Source of the DNA: Streptomyces populi
GTDB lineage: Bacteria; Actinomycetota; Actinomycetes; Streptomycetales; Streptomycetaceae
DNA length: 36,885 nt
Reading direction: 5' to 3'
Assembly (NCBI RefSeq): GCF_002911015.1
Contig: NZ_KZ626924.1
Coordinates: 1-36,885 of the forward strand
Each line of letters begins with the position of its first letter. Within the stretch, counting starts at the first letter, position 1. The notes below the pieces were generated by a model, which was given only the letters and a program-made list of their open reading frames with translations, had not been told where the DNA came from and searched no databases. Positions 1 to 6,533 of the stretch are shown here, piece after piece. Made by a program: the position numbers and the translations under genes.

Positions 1-90
1 GCCGTGCCGGTACATCGATGCCCGTCGCCACCGACGCCCACATCTTTGTCCAACGGCGACGGGCTGATGCACCGGCACGGCCCCGCCCCA
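1..90. repeat. 90-bp palindromic dispersed repeat, copy 1
   Basis: This segment matches the reverse complement of 31029-31118 at 85 of 90 positions. It is itself a long hairpin. Bases 1-16 pair with 66-81 with one mismatch, and bases 20-29 pair perfectly with 55-64, leaving a 25-base loop at 30-54. The outer arms start and end with GCCGTGCCGG / CCGGCACGGC. It lies upstream of the YnfA-type gene. The window starts at its first base, so the element may extend further left. A short GCACCG-type tandem repeat follows at about 96-120. What it is (non-autonomous mobile palindrome, REP-like element or structured RNA) cannot be decided here. Confidence 0.8.
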
Positions 91-159
91 CGACGCACCG
101 GCACCGGCACCGGCACCGAACCCGCGTTCCCCCGCGTCGCGCCCTGACAGAGTGACCCC

Positions 160-498
160 ATGCCGATCGCCCGCTCCGTGCTCCTCTTCGTCCTCGCCGC
201 ACTCCTGGAGATCGGCGGCGCCTGGCTCGTCTGGCAGGGCGTCCGCGAGCACCGCGGCTGGCTCTGGGCAGGCGCCGGAGTCATGGCACTCGGCCTGTAC
301 GGCTTCGTGGCCACGCTCCAGCCGGACGCCGAGTTCGGCCGCGTCCTCGCCGCGTACGGCGGCGTCTTCGTGGCCGGCTCCCTCGCCTGGGGCGTCGTCG
401 CCGACGGCTACCGCCCCGACCGCTGGGACGTCACCGGCGCCCTGATCTGCCTGGCCGGAGCCGCCGTGATCATGTACGCCCCGAGAGGCGGCAATTGA
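160..498 (+). CDS. YnfA/UPF0060 family small membrane protein
   Basis: This 112-residue protein has the length (about 108 in E. coli YnfA) and four-helix layout of the UPF0060/YnfA family. Helices lie at roughly residues 5-25, 31-50, 60-80 and 92-108, with the family-like stretches EIGGAWLVWQ near the N-terminus, YGGVFV and a WDVTGALICLAGA final helix. The fold resembles small multidrug resistance transporters, but no substrate is established. The ATG at 160 is preceded by a modest GAGTG ribosome site. Its neighbour is an SDR gene 76 bp downstream on the same strand. Family assignment is firm; function is not known. Confidence 0.9.
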   Translation: MPIARSVLLFVLAALLEIGGAWLVWQGVREHRGWLWAGAGVMALGLYGFVATLQPDAEFGRVLAAYGGVFVAGSLAWGVVADGYRPDRWDVTGALICLAGAAVIMYAPRGGN

Positions 499-574
499 CC
501 CCCGCCTATCCTGGCCGCAGACACCCCGGGCACCAGACACCTACAGACACCGGACACCACCAAGGAGCAGCCGT

Positions 575-1342
575 ATGACCCCCGCCGCCGCGTCCCGTAT
601 CGCCGTCATCACCGGTGCAAGCAGCGGAATCGGCGCCGCGACGGCCCGGCAGCTCGCGGCCGAGGGCTACCGCGTCGTCCTCACGGCCCGCCGCAAGGAC
701 CGCATCGAGGCGCTGGCGGAGGAGATCACCGCGGCGGGCGGCCAGGCGACCGCGTACGCCCTGGACGTCACGGACCGCACCGCCGTCGACGAGTTCGCGA
801 CGGCGTTCAAGACCATCGGCGTGCTGGTCAACAACGCGGGCGGTGCGCTCGGCGCCGACCCGGTCGCGACCGGCGACCCGGCCCAGTGGCGCCAGATGTA
901 CGAGACGAACGTCATCGGCACCCTGAACGTCACCCAGGCCCTCCTCCCGGCGCTCACCGCCAGCGGCGACGGCACGGTCGTCGTCCTGTCCTCCACGGCG
1001 GGCCACGGCACGTACGAGGGCGGCGGCGGCTACGTGGCCGCCAAGCACGCCGAGCACGTGCTCGCGGAGACGCTGCGCCTGGAGATCGTCGGCACGCCGG
1101 TCCGCGTGATCGAGGTGGCCCCCGGCATGGTCAAGACCGAGGAGTTCGCCCTCACCCGCTTCGGCGGCGACAGCGAGAAGGCGGCCAAGGTCTACGCGGG
1201 CGTCGCCCAGCCCCTCACCGCGGACGACGTCGCCGAGACGATCACGTGGGCGGTCACGCGCCCCAGCCACGTGAACATCGACCTCCTCGTGGTCCGCCCG
1301 CGCGCCCAGGCGTCGAACACGAAGGTCCACCGAGAACTGTGA
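575..1342 (+). CDS. SDR family NAD(P)-dependent oxidoreductase
   Basis: A classical short-chain dehydrogenase of 255 residues. The nucleotide-binding motif TGASSGIG is at residues 13-20, NNAG at 86-89, catalytic Ser at 139-140, Tyr153 and Lys157 in YVAAK, and PGMV after strand 6. The TARRKDR stretch (37-43) has basic residues after strand 2, which favours NADP(H). The overall sequence resembles the YdfG/serine-3-dehydrogenase branch, but the substrate is not predictable. The ATG at 575 has a good AAGGAG site nine bases upstream. Its stop codon overlaps the GTG start of the following small membrane protein, so the two are probably translationally coupled. Confidence 0.93.
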   Translation: MTPAAASRIAVITGASSGIGAATARQLAAEGYRVVLTARRKDRIEALAEEITAAGGQATAYALDVTDRTAVDEFATAFKTIGVLVNNAGGALGADPVATGDPAQWRQMYETNVIGTLNVTQALLPALTASGDGTVVVLSSTAGHGTYEGGGGYVAAKHAEHVLAETLRLEIVGTPVRVIEVAPGMVKTEEFALTRFGGDSEKAAKVYAGVAQPLTADDVAETITWAVTRPSHVNIDLLVVRPRAQASNTKVHREL

Positions 1343-1530
1343 CCACGGACCCGTCACCCTCGAGCCGGCCGGACCGGGCGCCCCAACCACCGCCCCCGGC
1401 CGACGAACAGGCCCGCCTGGCCCTGGAGAAGAAGCGCGAACGCTACGTCTGGTACTACCTGGCGTACTTCCTCTTCGGCATCCACATCGTGGCCTTCGTC
1501 ATGATCTACGCGGTCATGTCCACGAAGTGA
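1339..1530 (+). CDS. Small single-pass membrane protein, unknown function
   Basis: A 63-residue protein starting at GTG 1339, which overlaps the SDR stop codon (GTGA). The first 22 residues are rich in proline and serine. A basic helix (residues 25-38, including LALEKKRERY) follows, and then one hydrophobic segment, YYLAYFLFGIHIVAFVMIYA, at about 40-59 reaching nearly to the C-terminus. Charge distribution suggests a cytoplasmic N-terminus and a tail anchor. I do not recognise a family. The in-frame open frame extends upstream inside the SDR gene, but that part is a shadow frame. The coupled start, compact ending and strong terminator 8 bp later support a real gene. Confidence 0.75.
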   Translation: MTTDPSPSSRPDRAPQPPPPADEQARLALEKKRERYVWYYLAYFLFGIHIVAFVMIYAVMSTK

Positions 1531-1537
1531 AAGCGAA

Positions 1538-1565
1538 GGGCCCGAGCCGCGAACGGCTCGGGCCC
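1538..1565. terminator. Bidirectional intrinsic terminator
   Basis: An 11-bp perfect stem (GGGCCCGAGCC at 1538-1548 with its complement at 1555-1565) and a 6-base loop lie between the convergent small membrane protein gene and rtcB. Confidence 0.85.
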
Positions 1566-1605
1566 TCAAGGCAGTCGGACGGCGAACGACCCGGTGTCGC
1601 GGGCC

Positions 1606-2799
1606 TCAGCCCTTCACACAGACGACCTGCTTCAGCTTCGCCACGACCTCCACGAGGTCGCGCTGCTGCTCGATGACCTGCTCGATCGGCTTGTACGCGC
1701 CCGGGATCTCGTCCACGACGCCGGAGTCCTTGCGGCACTCCACGCCCTGCGTCTGGTCCTCCAGGTCCTTCGTCGAGAAGCGGCGCTTCGCCGCGTTGCG
1801 GCTCATGCGCCGACCCGCGCCGTGCGAGGCCGAGTTGAAGGCCTTCTCGTTGCCGAGGCCCTTCACGATGTACGACCCGGTCCCCATCGAGCCCGGGATG
1901 ATGCCGAACTCTCCGGAACCCGCACGGATGGCGCCCTTGCGCGTGACGAGCAGGTCCATTCCCTCGTACCGCTCCTCCGCCACGTAGTTGTGGTGGCAGC
2001 TGATCTCCGGCTCGAAGGTCGGCTTCGCCTTCTTGAACTCCTTGCGGACCACGTCCTTCAGGAGCGCCATCATGAGCGCGCGGTTGTTCTTCGCGTACTC
2101 CTGGGCCCAGAACAGGTCGTTGCGGTACGCCGCCATCTGGGGCGTGTCCGCGACGAAGACGGCGAGGTCCCGGTCGACCAGACCCTGGTTGTGCGGGAGC
2201 TTCTGCGCGACACCGATGTGGTGCTCGGCCAGCTCCTTGCCGATGTTCCGCGAGCCGGAGTGCAGCATCAGCCAGACGGAACCGGTCGAATCGATACAAA
2301 CTTCAACGAAGTGGTTGCCGCCGCCAAGCGTCCCCATCTGCTTCACGGCCCGCTCCTCCCGGAACTTCACCGCCTCCGCAACCCCGTCGAACCGCCCCCA
2401 GAAGTCGTCCCACCCGGCGGTGGCCAGGCCGTGGAAGCGGTCCGGGGTGACCGGGGAGTCGTGCATCCCGCGCCCCACCGGGATCGCCTCCTCGATCTTC
2501 GAGCGGAGCCGCGAGAGGTCGCCCGGCAGGTCGTTGGCGGTGAGGGAGGTCTTCACCGCGGACATGCCGCAGCCGATGTCGACACCCACCGCCGCCGGGC
2601 ACACCGCGTCCCGCATCGCGATGACCGAGCCGACCGTCGCGCCCTTGCCGTAGTGGACGTCCGGCATGACGGCGAGGCCCTTGATCCAGGGAAGGGTCGC
2701 CACGTTCTGGAGCTGCCGGAGCGCGACGTCCTCGACCGAAGCGGGGTCGGTCCACATGCGGATGGGGACCTGCGCCCCCGGCATCTCTACGTACGACAT
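1606..2799 (-). CDS. rtcB: RtcB-family RNA ligase
   Basis: A 397-residue RtcB, close to the E. coli length of 408. RtcB joins 2',3'-cyclic phosphate or 3'-phosphate RNA ends to 5'-OH ends using GTP and Mn2+. Family motifs are all visible: MPDVHYGKGATVGSV, the metal-binding GVDIGCGM, GGGNHFVE, MLHSGSRNIG, CHHNYV and the guanylated-histidine motif SHGAGRRMSR. The open frame extends 15 codons upstream, but the ATG at 2799 (MSYVEMPGAQ) has a GAGGA site and matches the family N-terminus. No archease or RtcA gene is adjacent; it is a lone gene convergent with the SDR unit and divergent from a lipoprotein gene. Confidence 0.95.
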   Translation of the reverse strand: MSYVEMPGAQVPIRMWTDPASVEDVALRQLQNVATLPWIKGLAVMPDVHYGKGATVGSVIAMRDAVCPAAVGVDIGCGMSAVKTSLTANDLPGDLSRLRSKIEEAIPVGRGMHDSPVTPDRFHGLATAGWDDFWGRFDGVAEAVKFREERAVKQMGTLGGGNHFVEVCIDSTGSVWLMLHSGSRNIGKELAEHHIGVAQKLPHNQGLVDRDLAVFVADTPQMAAYRNDLFWAQEYAKNNRALMMALLKDVVRKEFKKAKPTFEPEISCHHNYVAEERYEGMDLLVTRKGAIRAGSGEFGIIPGSMGTGSYIVKGLGNEKAFNSASHGAGRRMSRNAAKRRFSTKDLEDQTQGVECRKDSGVVDEIPGAYKPIEQVIEQQRDLVEVVAKLKQVVCVKG

Positions 2800-3001
2800 A
2801 TCGTCCTCTATCCACAGAAACACATCAGAAGTCTCAAATCGCAAAACCGGCGCCTAGGTCGACGTATAGGACAACGGACCGGCGTCCACGGCTGTGCGTG
2901 CGATACACATTGTCTCCAGGGTTCGCCCCCGTGCGGCAACCCAATAACCACAGGACACCCGGGCCGGAGCGCCGCCGGGAACCGTCGAGAGGAGCCTGAC
3001 C

Positions 3002-3859
3002 GTGCAGCGGAAGGCGTACGTATCTGCCGCCGCCGTGCTCCTCGCGGCGTTGCTGACGGGCTGCACGGGCAGTTCGGGTGTGGGCGGTTCCGCTCCGGAC
3101 TCCAAGGGCGGCGACACGGGCACGACGGCCCCGGTGGCCCAGCCGGGCAAGTACCGCACCCTCCCGGAGGCGTGCGGCGCGGCCGATCACGACACGCTCG
3201 ACGTGCTGCTGCCCGGCATCCAGGAGCTGACCGACGAGACGCAGCAGGAGAAGGCGTACGCGGGCGAGGCCACGCTCACGTACGACACGGACCGGCGTGA
3301 CGGCTGCGACTGGAAGGTGGCGTCCACGGCCGCCACCGATCACCTCTTCGTCGATTTCGAGCGCGTGGTCTCGTACGACAACACGGTGAGCGACGAGAGC
3401 AAGGCCGAGGAGCTCTACGCCGCCAAGCAGACGACGGCCGACCTCCCGGAGCCCGCCGCGTCCGGGTCCGAGTCGGCGTCCGCGTCCGGCGACGCCACCC
3501 CGAGCCCGAGCGGTAGTCCGAGCGGCAGCCCGAGCGGCCCGGCCGACGGCAACGGCAACGCGTCCGGCGCCCCTTCGGCCCCCACCGCCACCGCCTCCCC
3601 CTCGCAGCCCCCGGCCGATCTCCAGCCGCGCGTACTCGACGATCTGGGCGACGAGGCGTTCCTCGACGACAAGCTGAGCACCGGCTCGTCGACGGCTCAG
3701 CAGCGCACGGTGACTGTGGTGTTCCGCACGTCCAACGTGATCGTGACGATCGAATACTCCGAGCAGCCGACGGCCTCCGGGAACACCCCGGACAGCGAGG
3801 AAATGCAGGACAGGGCGCAGAAACTGGCCCAGAAGCTGGCCTCCCGGCTCAACGACTAG
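3002..3859 (+). CDS. DUF3558 lipoprotein with internal Ser/Pro-rich insert
   Basis: A 285-residue exported lipoprotein. A basic start (MQRKAY), hydrophobic core and lipobox LLTGC put the lipidated Cys at residue 21. A DUF3558-type domain follows: YRTLPEACGA at about 52, CDWKV near 102 and a C-terminal beta-rich part with VVFRTSNVIVTIEY. It is split by a low-complexity insert of about 50 residues (roughly 148-200) with repeated PSGS units. The GTG at 3002 has an AGAGGAG site. A paralogue follows 147 bp downstream on the same strand, so this is a tandem duplication. The molecular role of DUF3558 proteins is not established. Confidence 0.88.
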   Translation: MQRKAYVSAAAVLLAALLTGCTGSSGVGGSAPDSKGGDTGTTAPVAQPGKYRTLPEACGAADHDTLDVLLPGIQELTDETQQEKAYAGEATLTYDTDRRDGCDWKVASTAATDHLFVDFERVVSYDNTVSDESKAEELYAAKQTTADLPEPAASGSESASASGDATPSPSGSPSGSPSGPADGNGNASGAPSAPTATASPSQPPADLQPRVLDDLGDEAFLDDKLSTGSSTAQQRTVTVVFRTSNVIVTIEYSEQPTASGNTPDSEEMQDRAQKLAQKLASRLND

Positions 3860-4006
3860 CGGCCCCGCGGCCGCTGGGGGCACCCCGGCGCAAACCCCCC
3901 GAACGGGAACCGCCCTGGCGCCCCACCGCGTACCGTGGCCCCTCGGACCCGACCGGCCGCACGCTCCATGTGCGGCCGTACCACGAGCGCCACGAGTGAA
4001 GGAACC

Positions 4007-4894
4007 ATGCACCGACCAGTACAGCGAGCAGGCCGAGCACAGCGACTCACCCGCATCCTTGTCAGCGCGGCCGCCGTCCCGGTGATGCTCGTCGCCGCGG
4101 GCTGTTCCTCGGACTCCGGCTCCGGTGACGACGCGCAGAAGAACGAGAGCGCGGCCCCGGGGCCGACGGTGTCCGAGAGCGCCTCGACCCCCGCCGTCCA
4201 GCCCGCCGCGTACACGACCCTGCCCAAGGCGTGCTCGGTGCTGTCGAAGAAGGCGCTGGACGAACTCATCCCGAAGGGCTCCGACAAGGGCAAGCCCGGC
4301 AAACTGGACGAGCCGAAGCAGCGCGGCAACTGCAACTGGAGCAGCCTCGACAACAACGGGGTGAAGGGCTCTCAGTTCCGCTGGCTGAACGTGGCACTGC
4401 TGCGTTTCGACTCGGACGCGCGCGGCACGGGCGACGAGCAGGCCCACGACTACTTCCAGAAGCAGGTCTCGGCCGCGCAGACGGTGGAGGGCGCGCTGGA
4501 CAGCAAGTCGGCGCCGGTCGCCGGCACGGGCGACGAGGCGACGGCCGTGCGGTACGGCCTGAAGAAGAAGGAAGGCTCCTTCAAGCAGCAGACGATCGTG
4601 GCGCGCGTCGAGAACGTGGTCGTGACGGTCGACTACAACGGCGCCGGTCTCGCGGGCGAGAAGACCCCGGACGCGGCCACGCTGCTGAAGGCGGCCGAGA
4701 AGGCCACGAAGGAGGCGGTGGCCGCGGTGGCCGCCGCGAACGGGGACGGTGGCGCGGCGAGCGCCGGCTCGCCGGATCCGGCCGCCTCGTCCAAGGCTCC
4801 GTCGGCCTCGCCGTCCAAGAGCGCCTCCGGGGGCACGTCCAAGACGGGCTCCAAGAGTGCCTCTCCGTCGCAGTCCGCGGCGAAGAAGAGCTGA
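4007..4894 (+). CDS. DUF3558 lipoprotein with Ser/Lys-rich C-terminal tail
   Basis: A 295-residue paralogue of the preceding gene. The signal peptide ends in lipobox VAAGC (Cys about residue 28). The domain shows the shared YTTLPKACSV, CNWSS and a C-terminal VENVVVTVDYNG strand. Unlike its neighbour, its low-complexity segment is at the C-terminus (about the last 45 residues, Ser/Ala/Lys-rich, ending AAKKS) and not inside the domain. The open frame runs 24 codons further upstream, but the ATG at 4007 has a GAAGGAA site and gives a proper signal peptide. A terminator hairpin follows at 4951-4974. Confidence 0.88.
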   Translation: MHRPVQRAGRAQRLTRILVSAAAVPVMLVAAGCSSDSGSGDDAQKNESAAPGPTVSESASTPAVQPAAYTTLPKACSVLSKKALDELIPKGSDKGKPGKLDEPKQRGNCNWSSLDNNGVKGSQFRWLNVALLRFDSDARGTGDEQAHDYFQKQVSAAQTVEGALDSKSAPVAGTGDEATAVRYGLKKKEGSFKQQTIVARVENVVVTVDYNGAGLAGEKTPDAATLLKAAEKATKEAVAAVAAANGDGGAASAGSPDPAASSKAPSASPSKSASGGTSKTGSKSASPSQSAAKKS

Positions 4895-4950
4895 CCCGGT
4901 CCCGACCGGAGGCGGGGCCCGGCCAGGGCCCCGGCAGACAAGTTCACGGG

Positions 4951-4974
4951 GCCCGGTTCCCTCCGGAACCGGGC
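4951..4974 (+). terminator. Intrinsic terminator after the DUF3558 pair
   Basis: A 10-bp perfect stem (GCCCGGTTCC at 4951-4960, complement at 4965-4974) with CTCC loop is followed by TCCTTCC on the plus strand, 57 bases after the lipoprotein stop. Confidence 0.75.
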
Positions 4975-5018
4975 TCCTTCCATACCGCGCATCCGTACGC
5001 CACACACATGTGCCACTC

Positions 5019-5032
5019 TGTTGCGCGCAACA
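5019..5032. promoter_or_regulatory. 14-bp perfect palindrome upstream of the DUF2637 gene
   Basis: TGTTGCGCGCAACA is a perfect 14-bp palindrome 24 bases upstream of the GTG start of the DUF2637 gene and just ahead of its ribosome site. Position and symmetry suit a repressor operator or a leader hairpin. No regulator can be named from sequence alone. Confidence 0.45.
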
Positions 5033-5056
5033 ACACGCAAGGAGAGGGGAGTACAG

Positions 5057-6445
5057 GTGGCCGCGCCCATACAGCTGACACGGATGCACAAGATTCTCAT
5101 CGGCGTGGTCGTCGCCGGTGCGCTCGTCATCGCCGGAATCGGCTTCGCCGGTTCGTACGCGGCGGTCCGTGAGCTGGCGCTGAAGAAGGGGTTCGGGGAC
5201 TTCTCGTACGTCTTCCCGATCGGTATCGACGCGGGTATCGGCGTCCTGCTCGCCCTCGACCTCCTGCTGACCTGGATCCGCATCCCGTTCCCGATGCTGC
5301 GCCAGACGGCGTGGCTGCTGACGATGGCGACGATCGCGTTCAACGGCGCGGCGGCCTGGCCGGACCCGCTGGGCGTGGGCATGCACGCCGTCATCCCGGT
5401 CCTGTTCGTGGTCGCGGTCGAGGCGGCCCGGCACGCGATCGGCCGCATCGCCGACATCACGGCCGACAAGCACATGGAGGGGGTCCGCCTCACCCGCTGG
5501 CTGCTCTCCCCGGTCCCCACCTTCCTGCTGTGGCGCCGGATGAAGCTGTGGGAGCTGCGCTCCTACGAGCACGTCATCAAGCTGGAGCAGGAACGTCTCG
5601 TCTACCAGGCCCGGCTGCACTCCCGCTTCGGCCGCGCCTGGCGCCGCAAGGCCCCCGTGGAGGCCCTGATGCCGCTGCGCCTGGCCCGCTACGGCGTCCC
5701 CCTCGCGGAGACGGCCCCGGCGGGTCTCGCCGCGGCCGGCATCGAGCCGGCGGTGCTGCCACCGGCGCCCGCGCCCTCGCCCGCGCCCGCCCTGGCGCCG
5801 GCCGACGCGTCCGCGAGCGGTCGCACCCCCGAGCCCGCGGCGGCCCTTCAACCCCAGCCCATCGAGCAGCGCCCCGTTCCCGAGGGCGGCGAACGCCCCG
5901 GGTCGCCGGACTACGCCGAGCCGCAGAATCCGTGGCTCCAGGCGCGGAACCCCCAGTCCATCGAGTACCAGGGCGACTACGACCCGGACGCGGCGTACCG
6001 GGAGTGGTTCGCGGAGCAGCAGCAGGCCGAGCTGTTTCAGGAACAACAGCAGTTCTGGGCCACTCAGCAGTTCCAGGAACAACAACGGTTCGAGGAGCAG
6101 CAGAGGTTCGAGGAGCAGCGGCAGTTCGGGCAGCAGTACGAGGAGCCGTCGGCCCCCGAGCCCGCCCCGGAGCTCTCTCCGGAGGACACCGGTACCTTCC
6201 CGATCCCGTCCGGCCCGGGCCGTACCCGTGGGCTGGGTTCGGGCGGCAGCACGGAGCCGACCGAGGAGGACTACTACATGGTCTTCAAGAAGTCGATAGA
6301 CGGCAGCTACCCGACCTCTGGCCAGTTCAGGGGTGACGTGGAGGCGACGTACCGCCTCACGCTCCCGCAGCGTGAGGCCGACCGCATGGTCCAGCGCTTC
6401 ACCAACCGCCACACGGCGGAACTCCAGGAGGACCACATCGCCTAG
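5057..6445 (+). CDS. DUF2637 membrane protein with Gln/Glu-rich repeat tail
   Basis: A 462-residue protein from GTG 5057, preceded by GGAGAGGGG; the upstream in-frame ATG at 5021 would lie on the palindrome and has no ribosome site. Residues 1-130 hold about four membrane helices (KILIGVVVAGALVIAGIGFAG; FPIGIDAGIGVLLALDLLL; TAWLLTMATIAFNGAAAW; HAVIPVLFVVAVEA), as in DUF2637 proteins, which include relatives of Spd proteins of Streptomyces conjugative elements. A basic cytoplasmic region, a Pro/Ala linker and a Gln-rich hexapeptide-repeat tract (about 320-365) follow. The conserved C-terminus (VFKKSIDGSYPTSGQFRG onward) looks like a small helical domain, possibly DNA-binding. No transfer genes are nearby. 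Confidence 0.85.
   Translation: MAAPIQLTRMHKILIGVVVAGALVIAGIGFAGSYAAVRELALKKGFGDFSYVFPIGIDAGIGVLLALDLLLTWIRIPFPMLRQTAWLLTMATIAFNGAAAWPDPLGVGMHAVIPVLFVVAVEAARHAIGRIADITADKHMEGVRLTRWLLSPVPTFLLWRRMKLWELRSYEHVIKLEQERLVYQARLHSRFGRAWRRKAPVEALMPLRLARYGVPLAETAPAGLAAAGIEPAVLPPAPAPSPAPALAPADASASGRTPEPAAALQPQPIEQRPVPEGGERPGSPDYAEPQNPWLQARNPQSIEYQGDYDPDAAYREWFAEQQQAELFQEQQQFWATQQFQEQQRFEEQQRFEEQRQFGQQYEEPSAPEPAPELSPEDTGTFPIPSGPGRTRGLGSGGSTEPTEEDYYMVFKKSIDGSYPTSGQFRGDVEATYRLTLPQREADRMVQRFTNRHTAELQEDHIA
6068..6139 (+). repeat. Four tandem 18-bp units encoding (Q/R)FxEQQ-type hexapeptides
   Basis: Units at 6068-6085, 6086-6103, 6104-6121 and 6122-6139 are alike in sequence, for example CGGTTCGAGGAGCAGCAG then AGGTTCGAGGAGCAGCGG. 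They encode a Phe every six residues in a Gln/Glu/Arg background inside the DUF2637 protein. Earlier related units occur at about 6035-6067. Unit number may vary between strains without breaking the frame. Confidence 0.8.
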
Positions 6446-6474
6446 GGCACGTCAGCGAGCGAGCGCGTCAGCGT

Positions 6475-6522
6475 GTACGAGGAAGGGGCTCCCGGTGATC
6501 ACCGGGAGCCCCTTCCTCGTAC
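6475..6522. terminator. 48-bp loopless perfect palindrome, bidirectional terminator
   Basis: Bases 6475-6498 are exactly complementary to 6499-6522 with no mismatch and no spacer. It sits between the convergent DUF2637 gene and lysS, 30 bases after one stop and 11 bases from the other, as expected for a shared terminator. Confidence 0.85.
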
Positions 6523-6533
6523 GGCCGGAGCCG

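Noticed and set aside
2900..2950. GGTTCG-containing stretch resembling a tRNA T-arm
   Set aside because: No matching acceptor, D or anticodon arms around it.
3480..3600. CRISPR-like short repeats
   Set aside because: These are codon-level PSGS repeats in a lipoprotein gene, with no spacer-repeat structure or cas genes.
2834..6436. 1200-codon open frame on the minus strand
   Set aside because: It is opposite the DUF3558 and DUF2637 genes, has Arg/Gly/Leu-rich composition typical of antisense frames in high-GC DNA, and no domain.
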